Assembly: GCF_013387455.1 (NCBI RefSeq)
Contig: NZ_VWNC01000001.1
Span: forward strand, 496,001 to 560,000
Length of the DNA stretch: 64,000 nt
Origin: Mariprofundus sp. NF
Lineage (GTDB): Bacteria > Pseudomonadota > Zetaproteobacteria > Mariprofundales > Mariprofundaceae
Reading direction: 5' to 3'
Made by a program: the position numbers and the translations under genes. How positions within the stretch are numbered: the stretch's first letter is position 1; each line of letters starts with the position of its first letter. Under the pieces are notes generated by a model that was not told the DNA's origin, made no database searches, and worked only from the letters and a program-made list of their open reading frames with translations. Below, in pieces: positions 44,835-54,508 of this stretch.

Positions 44835-46352
44835 CTAGTGAATAAAATGAAGGCGACCTCGTGAATCACATTCGAAGGTGTAGATGTCCCAGCGCACAGC
44901 TTTTGAGCGCTCCCGCTCAAGGCGCTGTGCAATAATTACACGGCTGCCATCGGTTCGCACATTGATCATGCCATAGTTACTGACAGAGCGTTCAATCACT
45001 TCCAGATGTTTATCCAGCCGTTTCTCAGCGGCATTTTTTTGGGCGGCTGTCGCAGCATAGTCATGAATGATATTCATCTCTTTGTTGATGTTATCTTTGA
45101 GTTCCCGCCTGACAAGATTGGGGTGTTTGATATTTTCATTACCCGATCTGGCAAGCTCAGTGGAGAAGATTAAAGGTCGGTCTGAGCGGCTGTATTTACC
45201 GATAAGTCCCAGAGTATCGGGGCGGGGGTGGGAGTGTGGTTCATTATCTCCACTGGAGATGATCGTCACCAGCGGGTTGGTTGCCTGCAGGAAGTTTGGC
45301 GAAACATGGGCGCTGCCGTGATGGCAGGCTTTGGCTATATCAACCTGAAAATGTTTTCTGCCTTCACTAACCAGGGTTTCCACCTCTGTGGGTGTTTTTG
45401 GGTGCGGGCTTAAACCGGTGTAGTGCTCAAGCAGGTATTCCTGCGACGGCTCATTCAGGTCGCCGCCAAGCAGCATCCTGATATGGCCAATTTCCAGCAG
45501 CAGCACAACCGAATGGCCATTTTTGGTCACGCCGGTATTGCCGATTTTCGGCAGGGCGGTTTTGCCGTTGACCAGTTGCTGGGGAACCGGCCCGAGCAGC
45601 TTGAGTGTCATGCCACGATTATCATCAGGGCTGTATCCGGGTAGATAGTTGGGTTTTCTCCAGTCGGAACTGGCCAGCATGCCGATGATATCGTTGACGC
45701 GCCCCGACTCCGCGGCAGTTTTTAACATGTTGGGATACTGGCGCCTGCCGCAGCGCACAGGGCTGTTGGTAATACTCTTTAATTCGGCCATGCTCTGTAC
45801 GATGCCGGTAAGGAATTTCTTTTTTCCCTGTTTGCTCTCACTGCCGAGTGTGCTTCTGCCACCGTATACCTGCTCAATAATGGTATTATGATACACCGTA
45901 TCGACATGCACATTGTCATGCTTAAAAAGATCCGAGAAGCCGTAGTAGTGATCCTGATCCGGGTGGCTGATGATAAATGATTCGAATTCGAATTTATGAG
46001 CAAACTTACCAAAGCGCCAGCGTAGAAAGCGATACATGTTATCGCCTTCACCGGCATCAATGACAATAGCTTTGTCTTCAGGTGTCTGAATATGACATCC
46101 ATCGCCCTGACCAATATCGACAAAGTTCACTTCCAGAAGCCGGTTGGTCTGAAGTTTATCCTTTTTAACCCAGCCGTTGCGATGGCGTGATCGAACCTCA
46201 ATCCAGTCACCTTCAACTTTAACCACACGTGCCCAATCACCCCAGAGCAGCTGGTTCACTGCCTGTTTAGATTTTTTCCCTACTGCTGCCTCTTTTGTTT
46301 TGAAATGAACAGCAGAGGGATAAGCGATATATACCTGATCATTTACCTGCAT
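44835..46352 (-). CDS. ComEC/Rec2-like metallo-beta-lactamase hydrolase with N-terminal SH3-like domain
   Basis: A 505-residue protein. Residues 1-75 look like an SH3-type beta domain (DWARVVKVEGDWIEVRSRH then GWVKK). The MBL fold begins LLEVNFVDIGQGDGCHIQTP (about 78) and has SHPDQDHYYG (about 133), ACHHGSAHVS (about 337) and later HPRP. This is the ComEC-C-like branch, whose members include DNA-uptake nucleases and other hydrolases. No signal peptide or membrane helices are present, so it is a soluble cytoplasmic form. The ATG at 46352 has AGAGGGAG seven bases upstream. Confidence 0.82.
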   Translation of the reverse strand: MQVNDQVYIAYPSAVHFKTKEAAVGKKSKQAVNQLLWGDWARVVKVEGDWIEVRSRHRNGWVKKDKLQTNRLLEVNFVDIGQGDGCHIQTPEDKAIVIDAGEGDNMYRFLRWRFGKFAHKFEFESFIISHPDQDHYYGFSDLFKHDNVHVDTVYHNTIIEQVYGGRSTLGSESKQGKKKFLTGIVQSMAELKSITNSPVRCGRRQYPNMLKTAAESGRVNDIIGMLASSDWRKPNYLPGYSPDDNRGMTLKLLGPVPQQLVNGKTALPKIGNTGVTKNGHSVVLLLEIGHIRMLLGGDLNEPSQEYLLEHYTGLSPHPKTPTEVETLVSEGRKHFQVDIAKACHHGSAHVSPNFLQATNPLVTIISSGDNEPHSHPRPDTLGLIGKYSRSDRPLIFSTELARSGNENIKHPNLVRRELKDNINKEMNIIHDYAATAAQKNAAEKRLDKHLEVIERSVSNYGMINVRTDGSRVIIAQRLERERSKAVRWDIYTFECDSRGRLHFIH

Positions 46353-46476
46353 CTTGAGCTCCCTCTGTAACAAAGCATATCTATGGTATAGACCACTATT
46401 TAGAGGGCGTCAAAAAATGATTTATAGAAATTTGCTAGAGATGAGGACCTGTCCGGCTACTTTTTGCACAGCAGTG

Positions 46477-46878
46477 CTACCAGGTGATAGTTACTTTGCG
46501 TTTACCCCATTGGCGGGCGGCTTTGATATCACGTCCCATGTAGATGTCGATTTTGCGACTCCAGCGTTTGTTCATCTTATCTTTGACCAGAAAGGTACCG
46601 GGCAGGCCGTCAATCTTTACCCGCGTATTATGCTTTAAACCCATGCGCAGAAGATCACGCGAGACAGCAATTACCTTCATGCCGGGTTTGAGACGATCTC
46701 CCCATGCGCCGATGGAGGGGTTTCCCTGAGTTTGTGCTTTGACCGAGTTGTAGGCGGTAGCGGTGACCGTGAGTGAGTGGCCGGACAGCGAACCGGAGTG
46801 GGCAATACTACAGCTTCCCAGTGCAACAAAGAGCATGAGTAAAAAACTGCGCTTAAGTGATATTATCGATTTTCTCAT
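46477..46878 (-). CDS. Secreted 3D-domain protein (MltA-like fold)
   Basis: A 133-residue exported protein. The signal region ends near LGSCSIAHS, where Cys22 makes a lipoprotein possible. The mature part is a 3D domain with TVTATAYNS, GAWGDRLKPGMKVIAVSRDLL and DKMNKRWSRKIDIYMG; the acidic residues typical of the lytic-transglycosylase-like beta barrel are present. ATG 46878 starts the signal sequence, although its ribosome site is weak. The frame reaches back to 46926 into the upstream oxidoreductase gene. Confidence 0.8.
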   Translation of the reverse strand: MRKSIISLKRSFLLMLFVALGSCSIAHSGSLSGHSLTVTATAYNSVKAQTQGNPSIGAWGDRLKPGMKVIAVSRDLLRMGLKHNTRVKIDGLPGTFLVKDKMNKRWSRKIDIYMGRDIKAARQWGKRKVTITW

Positions 46879-46906
46879 AGGGTGAAGGCTGCCTGAATCG
46901 CTGATT

Positions 46907-48520
46907 TTAACTGTGATGCTGCTCAATAATGGCTGCAGCGGCTTTCATGCCATCAACAGCAGCACTGACAATGCCACCGGCATAACCGGCACCCTCACCA
47001 ACAGGGTAAAGACCTTCTATATTGACCGATTGCATCGATTCATTGCGTTCAATGCGGATCGGTGAGCTGGTACGGGTTTCACTGGCCAGAAGGTTGGCTT
47101 CATCAGTAACAAAACCGCGCATCTTGCGATCAAAACCCAACAATCCTTCCGCCAGTGGATTGGCAACCCAGTGTGGCAGCAGCTGCCAGAGATCGGTAGC
47201 TATGGCTTCAGGCTTGAAGCGGGTAGGAGCGAGTTTGCCGGTTGCGCGTCGTTCAACGAAATCGGTGAGGCGCATAGTTGGGGCTGCATAGTGATCACCC
47301 GCTGCTTTGAAGGTGGCAACTTCAAGTTCTCTCTGAAATGCGATGCCCATCAGTGGATCCTCTTTGATGCCGTGACGTGCAATATCCTCAGGTGTGACCT
47401 GCACAACAATGCCGGAGTTGGCCCATTTTCCGCCACGCTTGGCATTACTCATACCATTGACTGCCATGGCTCCACTCTCTGTAGGTGAGGGTACAATCAG
47501 TCCTCCTGGACACATGCAAAAGCTGTAGACGCCACGTTGACCAAGATGTTTGTCGGCCACCTGATGGGTCAGTGAATATTCAGCAGCAGAGAGTTTGGCA
47601 TGACCGGCTCTGTTGCCGAACTGGATGGCATCGATCAGGGCTTGCGGGTGTTCGGCACGAACGCCGACAGCGAAGGCCTTGGCCTCCATTTTGATGCCGA
47701 GCTGTTGCAGCCGTTTAAAGGTATCACGGGCCGAGTGGCCGGTAGCAAGAATCACATGATCCGCGCTGATTTCATCACCGCTGTCTGTGCGCACACCGTA
47801 AACTTTCCCATTTTCAATGAGCAGATCATCGACACGAGTCTCAAAGCGGTAATCGACACCCAGTTCAAGCAGGTGGTTGCGCATATTGCGCACGATGCGA
47901 ACCAGTTTATCAGTGCCCAGATGCGGATGCGCATCAATGAGAATATCTTCTCTGGCACCGAAACGGACGAACTCGGCCAGTACCCAGCGCAGGAAGGGGT
48001 GTTTGATGCGGGTATAGAGTTTGCCATCGGTATAGGTGCCTGCACCGCCTTCACCGAAGCAGATGTTACTCTCAGTATCAAGTTCACCACGAGAGCGCAG
48101 GCGACCGATATCACGCATGCGCGTCTCCACCGGTTTGCCACGTTCCAGCAGGGTGACGCGGATACCGGATTCAGCCAGTGCCAGGGCAGCAAAGAGACCG
48201 GCCGGGCCAGCTCCGATGATTACAGCATGATGCTGCGCAGTAACCTTTCTGGTGAAAACTTCCGGTCGTGGCGGGGAGAGGGTGGAGTGTTCAAGTTTGC
48301 GGCAGTTGTTGGGTAGCGGATCGATGATTTGATCGACCTCAATCTCATAACTGCAGACAAAATGGATGTTCGTTTTTTTGCGCGCATCGATGGCACGGCG
48401 TGAACAGGTCGATGATAAAATCGCCTCTACAGTCAGATTCAACTGCTGCGCAATGCGGCGGGTTACGCTCGAATCACTCTCATCAAGTCCGACCTCAATA
48501 TTGGAAATGGCATAAAGCAC
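46907..48520 (-). CDS. FAD-dependent oxidoreductase, COG2509 type
   Basis: A 537-residue flavoprotein. An N-terminal domain of about 95 residues precedes the FAD loop VIIGAGPAGLFAALALAESG (about 97-116). CFGEGGAGTYTDGKLYTR (about 152) and GLYPVGEGAGYAGGI near the C-terminus are typical of this group of uncharacterised dehydrogenases. The physiological substrate is not known. It lies 13 bases after panD and may be on the same transcript. Confidence 0.88.
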   Translation of the reverse strand: MLYAISNIEVGLDESDSSVTRRIAQQLNLTVEAILSSTCSRRAIDARKKTNIHFVCSYEIEVDQIIDPLPNNCRKLEHSTLSPPRPEVFTRKVTAQHHAVIIGAGPAGLFAALALAESGIRVTLLERGKPVETRMRDIGRLRSRGELDTESNICFGEGGAGTYTDGKLYTRIKHPFLRWVLAEFVRFGAREDILIDAHPHLGTDKLVRIVRNMRNHLLELGVDYRFETRVDDLLIENGKVYGVRTDSGDEISADHVILATGHSARDTFKRLQQLGIKMEAKAFAVGVRAEHPQALIDAIQFGNRAGHAKLSAAEYSLTHQVADKHLGQRGVYSFCMCPGGLIVPSPTESGAMAVNGMSNAKRGGKWANSGIVVQVTPEDIARHGIKEDPLMGIAFQRELEVATFKAAGDHYAAPTMRLTDFVERRATGKLAPTRFKPEAIATDLWQLLPHWVANPLAEGLLGFDRKMRGFVTDEANLLASETRTSSPIRIERNESMQSVNIEGLYPVGEGAGYAGGIVSAAVDGMKAAAAIIEQHHS

Positions 48521-48533
48521 TTAGAGCGGCTGC

Positions 48534-48911
48534 TCAGACTGCTGCAAGGTGACCATGGCTGGTGTGGGTGATGGCGTTGTCGCCATTCACATAGACCAGT
48601 GCCGGATTGAAGTGTTCAGCCTCTTTGGCTTCCAGTTCAGCGTAGGTGCAGATGATCAGCAGATCACCGGGGCTGGCTTTATGAGCGGCAGCACCATTAA
48701 CACCGATGGTGCCGGAACCGCGAGGAGCGGTGATGGCGTAGGTGGTGAAACGTTCGCCATTATTCACATTATAAATATGCAGCTGTTCAAAGGGCAGGAT
48801 ATTGGCCTGATCCATCAGATTCAGGTCGATGGCGCAGGAGCCTTCATAATCAAGCTCAGCGTGTGTCACGGTGGCGCGGTGAATTTTGGATTTCAGCATA
48901 GTCAATTTCAT
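48534..48911 (-). CDS. panD: Aspartate 1-decarboxylase proenzyme
   Basis: A 125-residue pyruvoyl enzyme that makes beta-alanine from aspartate for pantothenate. The self-cleavage site Gly-Ser is in [10 protein letters not shown], residues 24-25. [17 protein letters not shown] (about 62-78) and the substrate-binding residues are conserved. Length is normal. It overlaps panC by four bases, and the order is panB-panC-panD. Confidence 0.96.
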   Translation of the reverse strand: MKLTMLKSKIHRATVTHAELDYEGSCAIDLNLMDQANILPFEQLHIYNVNNGERFTTYAITAPRGSGTIGVNGAAAHKASPGDLLIICTYAELEAKEAEHFNPALVYVNGDNAITHTSHGHLAAV

Positions 48912-49768
48912 GGGGTTACTCCATCTGTAGCCAGGGGCAGCGGCATATTATCGATCAGGCGTGTGTTGCCGACGTTGGCGGCAATAAAAGCGCGGGCCGG
49001 TTGTCTGTTGAGTTTACGTTTCATCTTGAGAGAGGCTGCACTGCGGATATCAAGGTAGTCCGGTGTAATGCCGGCGTTATGCAGTATTCTGGTCGCGACA
49101 GCTTTCACCGCTTCGATATCGGACTCTCCGCTGGCAGCCATCTTCTGCATGGCAATAAGCGATTTAGAGATGGCCAGAGCAACCGTCCTGTCACCACCTG
49201 AGAGATAGCGGTTGCGACTGCTCAGCGCCAGCCCGTCAGACTCGCGCAGGGTAGGGCAGCCAATGATCTCAATGGCCATCTGCAGATCGGAAACCATGCG
49301 TTTGATAATTGCCAGCTGCTGCCAGTCCTTCTCTCCGAAGATGGCGATATCGGGCTGCACAATATTGAAGAGGATATTCACAACGGTGACCACACCATCA
49401 AAATGGCCGGGGCGAGATGCCCCGCAGAGGCACTCCGATAGCTTGGTTGCTTTCAGGGTGACTTTCGGGCCACTCTTCGGATAGAGGGTGGTGGGATGAA
49501 AGATGAAATCAACACCAGCTTCGGCGCACAGTTTGGCATCGTTTTCAAAGGTGCGCGGGTAGCGATCCAGATCCTCGTTGGGGCCGAACTGCAACGGATT
49601 AACATAGATACTGACAACCACGATATCAGCCATCTGCCTGGCCTTGCGGATCAGGCTTAAATGCCCCTCATGCAGGCAGCCCATGGTTGGCACAAAGGCA
49701 ATGGTTTTAGAGCCGCGCAGCGATTTAAGCTGACGGCGGATTTCGGCTGCGGTGTTGGCTACTCTCAT
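48908..49768 (-). CDS. panC: Pantothenate synthetase
   Basis: A 286-residue ligase that joins pantoate and beta-alanine with [21 protein letters not shown] (about 27-44) is the HxGH-type nucleotide motif; FGEKDWQQL (about 145) and SSRNRYLS (about 186) are further conserved blocks. The ATGA overlaps with panB before it and panD after it show a tightly coupled operon. Confidence 0.97.
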   Translation of the reverse strand: MRVANTAAEIRRQLKSLRGSKTIAFVPTMGCLHEGHLSLIRKARQMADIVVVSIYVNPLQFGPNEDLDRYPRTFENDAKLCAEAGVDFIFHPTTLYPKSGPKVTLKATKLSECLCGASRPGHFDGVVTVVNILFNIVQPDIAIFGEKDWQQLAIIKRMVSDLQMAIEIIGCPTLRESDGLALSSRNRYLSGGDRTVALAISKSLIAMQKMAASGESDIEAVKAVATRILHNAGITPDYLDIRSAASLKMKRKLNRQPARAFIAANVGNTRLIDNMPLPLATDGVTP

Positions 49769-50553
49769 TTCGGAAACTGACCGGATTTAACATCGGCGCT
49801 CCAGCGGGCAATGGCGTCAGACATTACTTTGCGCACATCGGCATAGGCCGGAGCAAATGGCGGATTGGATTCGGAGATACCGACCAGATCATTGAAGACC
49901 AGTACCTGGGCATCACACTCGGCACTTGCACCGATGCCAACCGTTGGAATCTCCACATGCGAGGTGATGGCGGTTGCCAGCTCAGCAGGGATATTCTCCA
50001 GCACCAGTGCCACAGCACCGGCTTCAGTCACGGCTCTGGCATCGGCAATCAACTGCGCCTGTTCACTCTCGCTCTTGCCGCGTTTGCCATAGGAGCCGAA
50101 CTTCTTCACCGATTGCGGGGTAAGTCCGATATGGGCAACCACAGCGATACCGCGCTCAGCCAGAAAACGGATGGTTTCGGCCATATGCAGGCCGCCCTCG
50201 ATTTTCACCGCATCACAGCCGCTCTCCTGCAGAACACGAACGCTGGAGTCAAAGGCCTGCTCAGCAGATCTCTGATAGCTGCCAAAGGGGAGATCGCAGA
50301 CCACCCATGCAAACTTGCGGCCGCGTACAACAGCGGAGGTATGGTGAATCATCTGATCAAGGGTAACGGGAAGGGTGGAGTCGTAGCCAAGGGATACCAT
50401 GCCAAGGGAGTCGCCAACCAGCAGCACTTCGGCTCCGGCCATCTCGGCGATGGCGGCTGATGTCGCATCAGTAGCGGTCAGCCATACACTTTTTTCGTCA
50501 CGCTGCTTGGCGCGCAAAAGCGTCGCTGCGGTGACAGGTTTGGTTATAGTCAT
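49765..50553 (-). CDS. panB: 3-methyl-2-oxobutanoate hydroxymethyltransferase
   Basis: A 262-residue TIM-barrel enzyme of pantothenate synthesis that transfers a hydroxymethyl group from methylene-THF to ketoisovalerate. LVGDSLGMVSLGYDSTLPV (about 41-60) and VKIEGG (about 115) carry the metal and substrate ligands, and HIGLTPQS is conserved near 136. AAAGGA lies six bases before the ATG. A 140-base gap separates it from the deoxynucleoside kinase gene. Confidence 0.97.
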   Translation of the reverse strand: MTITKPVTAATLLRAKQRDEKSVWLTATDATSAAIAEMAGAEVLLVGDSLGMVSLGYDSTLPVTLDQMIHHTSAVVRGRKFAWVVCDLPFGSYQRSAEQAFDSSVRVLQESGCDAVKIEGGLHMAETIRFLAERGIAVVAHIGLTPQSVKKFGSYGKRGKSESEQAQLIADARAVTEAGAVALVLENIPAELATAITSHVEIPTVGIGASAECDAQVLVFNDLVGISESNPPFAPAYADVRKVMSDAIARWSADVKSGQFPK

Positions 50554-50693
50554 CTCATTCCTTTCTGCTTCGGTCCGCCTCGTAAAAGGGTAGGTACCGT
50601 CTTTCAGGATGTGCGAAATATATATGTTGCTGGCTTACAATGCTAATAGAGCTCGAATTAGTCTGTTTGTAACTGTAATTGTTAAGCAGGTTT

Positions 50694-51365
50694 CTAGCTG
50701 TAATCGGCCCAGAACTCGTTGTGGGATTGCATGTTGCCGATGCGCTCGATCAGGGCATCGATTGTCTCATCCTGATCGGCAAAGTTCATGCGGTCGGTCT
50801 GTACGATCAGCAGGGGTGTCTCCTGATAGTGGAAGAAATATTGATCGTAAGCGCTCATCACCTTCTGAAGGTAGTCAGAGTTGATACCGCGCTCCATCGG
50901 GCGGTTGCGGCCCCTAATACGCTCCATAATCACACGCGGATTGGATTGCAGGTAGATCACCAGATCGGGTTTGTAGATATCGATAGCTACAAGCTTAGCG
51001 ACCTGCTCATAGAGAGCCAGCTCCTCATCGGAGAGGGTGACTGTGGCAAACAGATGATCCTTGGCGAAGATAAAATCACTGACAACACCCTGTGTGAAGA
51101 GATCCTGCTGATGCAGCGATTGCCACTGTTTCAGACGTGAAAAGAGAAAGGAGAGCTGAACAGAGAGGGCGTGGCGGGAGGGGTCCTGATAGAAGAGTTC
51201 GATAAACGGATTGTCATCGACCTGTTCGAAAAAAGTGGTGCTACCGAGCTTGTCGGCAAGTTTTTGGGTCAGCGTGGTTTTACCAACGCCGATGGCTCCC
51301 TCAATGGCGATATGACACTGATCCAGTGGCCTCTTGCCAAAACGCTTGTCCATCAGTGTTACCAT
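50694..51365 (-). CDS. Deoxynucleoside kinase
   Basis: A 223-residue kinase of the dNK/dCK family. The P-loop IEGAIGVGKTTL is near residue 20, FFEQVDDNPFIELFY follows near 46, and YLQSNPRVIMERIRGRNRP near 145 holds the DRS-like and lid-arginine region. It phosphorylates deoxynucleosides for salvage; the base preference cannot be read. It overlaps the folK gene by seven bases. The pairing of folK and a deoxynucleoside kinase is common in bacteria. Confidence 0.9.
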   Translation of the reverse strand: MVTLMDKRFGKRPLDQCHIAIEGAIGVGKTTLTQKLADKLGSTTFFEQVDDNPFIELFYQDPSRHALSVQLSFLFSRLKQWQSLHQQDLFTQGVVSDFIFAKDHLFATVTLSDEELALYEQVAKLVAIDIYKPDLVIYLQSNPRVIMERIRGRNRPMERGINSDYLQKVMSAYDQYFFHYQETPLLIVQTDRMNFADQDETIDALIERIGNMQSHNEFWADYS

Positions 51366-51856
51366 GCTTCCCCCTCAGGTAGTGGCGATTCGCCAGCCGC
51401 GATGATCTTCTCCAATCCTTCGGCTGCACTCAGCTTCAGCTGTGGATGTTGCCACTCCGGAGCCAGATCGCAAAGAGGGCGTAACACAAACTGACGCTCA
51501 AACATCAACGGGTGCGGCACAGAAAGTCTTTCCAAACTGATGATCTCCTGCTCAATGGCAACGATATCGAGATCAAGGGTGCGTGCTCCCCAATGCTCTT
51601 TGCGCTCTCTACCGTGCGCCAACTCAATGGCCTGTAGTGCATCAAGCAGCTCAATCGGCTGCATCTCCGTTGCAATGGCAATGACGGCGTTCAGGTAGTC
51701 GGGTTGTCCGGCAGGCCCGATAGCCGGGGTGCGGTAGCGTTTTGATGATTCAGTTACGCGTGTGTCGGGCAGTGCTGCAATCATGCTGCGGGCAGAGATG
51801 AAGGCGGCTTTAACGTCACCGAGATTGCCGCCAAGGGCGATATAAACAGTTGTCAT
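51359..51856 (-). CDS. folK: 2-amino-4-hydroxy-6-hydroxymethyldihydropteridine diphosphokinase
   Basis: A 165-residue folate-pathway enzyme. It opens VYIALGGNLGD and has KEHWGARTLDLDIVAIE (about 90-106) and VPHPLMFERQFVLRPL (about 117-132), the HPPK signature with its two magnesium-binding Asp residues. It overlaps the preceding gamma-glutamyltransferase gene by four bases. Confidence 0.96.
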   Translation of the reverse strand: MTTVYIALGGNLGDVKAAFISARSMIAALPDTRVTESSKRYRTPAIGPAGQPDYLNAVIAIATEMQPIELLDALQAIELAHGRERKEHWGARTLDLDIVAIEQEIISLERLSVPHPLMFERQFVLRPLCDLAPEWQHPQLKLSAAEGLEKIIAAGESPLPEGEAW

Positions 51857-53460
51857 GCGAAAGCGATGGCGCCGCCACGGCGGGGATCGCCGCAGCCATG
51901 CATATTGCCGGTTGCGGAGCGGGTGATGGCGTGAACACCACCGAAATAGACACTCTGACTCTGCCAGTCGCGTAGTTTCCAGCCCATCTGCATCAGCAAC
52001 TCCCGCTCATGATCATTGAGGAATCCCGGTTCAATATCGAGTTGGTCGCCTTCGTTGTGCAGGCGCGGTGCATGCACAGCCGATTCAACATCTTGACCAA
52101 GCAGTTGATAGCGCAGTAGTGCTTGCAGAATAGCTCCACGCAGACGATTGGAGCCGCCGCTACCAAGTACCAGTGCGGGTTTGTCGTGCTCAAGGAATAT
52201 TGAAGGAGCCATCATCGAGGAGAGTGTGGCACCACCGGGCAGGGCGTGGAAGCCCAGCGGATTGATATCCTCCTCTCCCAGCATGTTGTTCAGGTGAATG
52301 CCGGTGCCGGGCACAACAATGCCTGAGCCCTCACCATTGCTGCTGGTCATCGAGACGGCCAGTCCATCTTTGTCGATGACGCTGATGTGGGTGGTGCTGC
52401 CGTGGCGATTGTCAGGTTCTTTTGATTTTTCATCACCGATGCCCAGAAAACGTTCGCTGATTCTGGCAGCTGCTTTTTCAAGATGGTCGGGTTCAAACAT
52501 CTGCTGCGTGATTTCAGGATCGTGGATGCGGGAGTCAAAACCCTCCCGGCGCAACAGGCTTGCCGCGCGCAGTCCTTCAGCGACCAGAACCGGCCACGGC
52601 AGGCCTGATGTCTCATGGTTTTGATAGAGGTGATCGAGCATGGTGGCTGCAAAACCGATGAGCAGGCCACCTGAGCTGGGGGGTGGATTGGTCAGCAGTG
52701 TGCCGCCAAGTAGATCGATGCTCAGAGGTTTGCGTTCAAACACCTGTCTGGCTCGCATATCCTCCATGCCGAGCAGCCCATAGGGGGAGCAGCTTTTAAC
52801 AATCTCTTTGGCCAGATCACCGTGATACATCTCATCGATGCCTTCGATCGTTAACATCTCCAGCGTATTGGCCAGATCAGGGTTGCGGAAGGATTCACCC
52901 TCGCGCCATAACTCTTCTGAACTATCCCCAATCCTCATCGGTCTGTGCAGTGCTCTGCATGCATCGGTGTCGGTGAGAATAGGGGTGAGAAGTTTGATAA
53001 ATGAGGCTTGCAGCTGATTCAGGCGGATGCCGCTTCTGGCTGCATCCAGACCCGGTGCCAGCACCTCCGATAGCGGTAGTTTGCCATGCACCTTGTGGGC
53101 ATGAAACAGCATCGCCAGCAGTGACGGGGTTCCGACCGAAGCCTGACCGATATGAAAGGTTTGCACGGTATCACCAAAATCGATCGGTACCGCTTTCAGT
53201 TCAGGCTGGATACCGGTCAGTGCTTTACCAAACGGCATACGGGCAAAACCGTCATAGAGGGTGGCGCGGCTGGTGGAGTCGGCGACCAGCATAAAACCGC
53301 CACCTCCGGCGGCAGTGAGAACAGGTTCAGCAATAAATGATGTGGTGATGGCAGCAATGGCGGCATCAACGGCATTGCCACCGGCATTAAGAGTGAGTGC
53401 ACCCGCTTCAGCAGTGGCCGGATGACCAGCGGCTACAATCCCGCGACTGTTTCCGCTCAT
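51853..53460 (-). CDS. Gamma-glutamyltransferase family protein without signal peptide
   Basis: A 535-residue Ntn-hydrolase. The nucleophile Thr lies in NRHGSTTHISVIDKDG near 353, where self-processing into two subunits is expected. NPPPSSGGLLIG near 255 and PGGATLSSMMAPSIF near 420 are conserved. The sequence starts MSGNSRGIVAAGHPATAEAG with no leader, unlike most proteobacterial enzymes, which are periplasmic, so it would stay in the cytoplasm. Glutathione or another gamma-glutamyl compound may be the substrate. It sits between the SPOR gene and folK, overlapping both by four bases. Confidence 0.88.
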   Translation of the reverse strand: MSGNSRGIVAAGHPATAEAGALTLNAGGNAVDAAIAAITTSFIAEPVLTAAGGGGFMLVADSTSRATLYDGFARMPFGKALTGIQPELKAVPIDFGDTVQTFHIGQASVGTPSLLAMLFHAHKVHGKLPLSEVLAPGLDAARSGIRLNQLQASFIKLLTPILTDTDACRALHRPMRIGDSSEELWREGESFRNPDLANTLEMLTIEGIDEMYHGDLAKEIVKSCSPYGLLGMEDMRARQVFERKPLSIDLLGGTLLTNPPPSSGGLLIGFAATMLDHLYQNHETSGLPWPVLVAEGLRAASLLRREGFDSRIHDPEITQQMFEPDHLEKAAARISERFLGIGDEKSKEPDNRHGSTTHISVIDKDGLAVSMTSSNGEGSGIVVPGTGIHLNNMLGEEDINPLGFHALPGGATLSSMMAPSIFLEHDKPALVLGSGGSNRLRGAILQALLRYQLLGQDVESAVHAPRLHNEGDQLDIEPGFLNDHERELLMQMGWKLRDWQSQSVYFGGVHAITRSATGNMHGCGDPRRGGAIAFA

Positions 53461-54032
53461 GTTCCTTTCTGGTGAACGATAAAACCCCTGGTTTTCATCT
53501 TCTTTTCAATGGCGATCTGAAGTTTGTCTGCCTCGGCTCGCTGCTGCTCAGGGCCAGCCCAGACGGCATACAGCCCATTCGTTTTTTTAGAGAGAACACC
53601 ACTCCAGCCATGATGTCTGAGCTGATCAATCAGACCCTGTGCCCGAGGTTTCTCCTTGAATGCACCCAGCTGTACGTAAAAACCACTGCCGGGCTCATCT
53701 GCAGAAGGGGCAGCTTTGATCACCGGTTGTTTGGCAACCTCTTTTTTGACAACAGGTTTAGCTGGTGCGATAACTGTTTTGGGTTTGATCGGTTCGGCAA
53801 CAGGTTCCGGCTCGATCCGTTCGGGTTCCTCTGCAATGGTAGCAGGCAGATGTTTAGCCAGCGGTTTAGCGCGCTCTTCCTTCACCTCAGCTTCAGCAAC
53901 CTGTTCAGGTGATGTTGTGAATAGATCGGGTTTAAGTGAGGCAATGAAAATAAGCAGCAGGCAGCAGGCAGCTACAATCCATGCCGTACGATGCTCTATC
54001 ACTGATGCTTGCCAGTTTGTCTCTCCACTCAT
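53457..54032 (-). CDS. SPOR-domain membrane protein
   Basis: A 191-residue protein with one membrane helix (about 18-37), a Pro/Glu/Lys-rich periplasmic linker and a C-terminal SPOR domain (about 112-190) that begins GSGFYVQLGAFKEKPRAQGL. SPOR domains bind glycan strands without stem peptides at division sites. It overlaps the gamma-glutamyltransferase gene by four bases and follows the REC gene by 17 bases. Confidence 0.9.
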   Translation of the reverse strand: MSGETNWQASVIEHRTAWIVAACCLLLIFIASLKPDLFTTSPEQVAEAEVKEERAKPLAKHLPATIAEEPERIEPEPVAEPIKPKTVIAPAKPVVKKEVAKQPVIKAAPSADEPGSGFYVQLGAFKEKPRAQGLIDQLRHHGWSGVLSKKTNGLYAVWAGPEQQRAEADKLQIAIEKKMKTRGFIVHQKGT

Positions 54033-54049
54033 ATCAGAAGCTCTTTGAA

Positions 54050-54433
54050 TCAGCCGAGCACTTCATCCAGCTTTTCAGCAAAGCTATTGTAGCGGAAAGG
54101 TTTCTGCAGAATGTTGAAGGGTTTATCAGGGAAACGATCATAGAGATCTTCAGGGTAACCGGTGACAAACAGAATGCGATTGAGAATATTTGGATTGACC
54201 TGCTCAAGTGAGCTGTAGATCTCATCACCGCTAAGCTTGGGGATACGAACATCCAGAAGAATCAGTTGATACTGATCACCATGCGTGGTCAGCTCAAAAA
54301 GAGACTGCACAGGATCGCTCATGCTGGTGATGGCGCTCTGCATCCCTTTTTCACTGATATAACGGTTGAGAAATGCGGTCAGAATGCTCTGGACGCTATC
54401 TTCATCATCGATAATGAGTGCTTTCATTTCCAT
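54050..54433 (-). CDS. Stand-alone response regulator receiver
   Basis: A 127-residue CheY-like protein. The acidic pair is in LIIDDED (9-11), the phospho-acceptor Asp in LILLDVRIPKLSG near 61, the Thr in LFVTGYP and the Lys in NILQKPF. No output domain follows. No partner kinase is nearby, so its role is open. It lies in a minus-strand run of envelope genes. Confidence 0.92.
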   Translation of the reverse strand: MEMKALIIDDEDSVQSILTAFLNRYISEKGMQSAITSMSDPVQSLFELTTHGDQYQLILLDVRIPKLSGDEIYSSLEQVNPNILNRILFVTGYPEDLYDRFPDKPFNILQKPFRYNSFAEKLDEVLG

Positions 54434-54508
54434 TACTCTTCCCCTCTAAGCAGCGCTGTTCCTCGCTGCTGCATGAGTCCCATCCATGGGTCTGGATCGG
54501 CTATCTGA

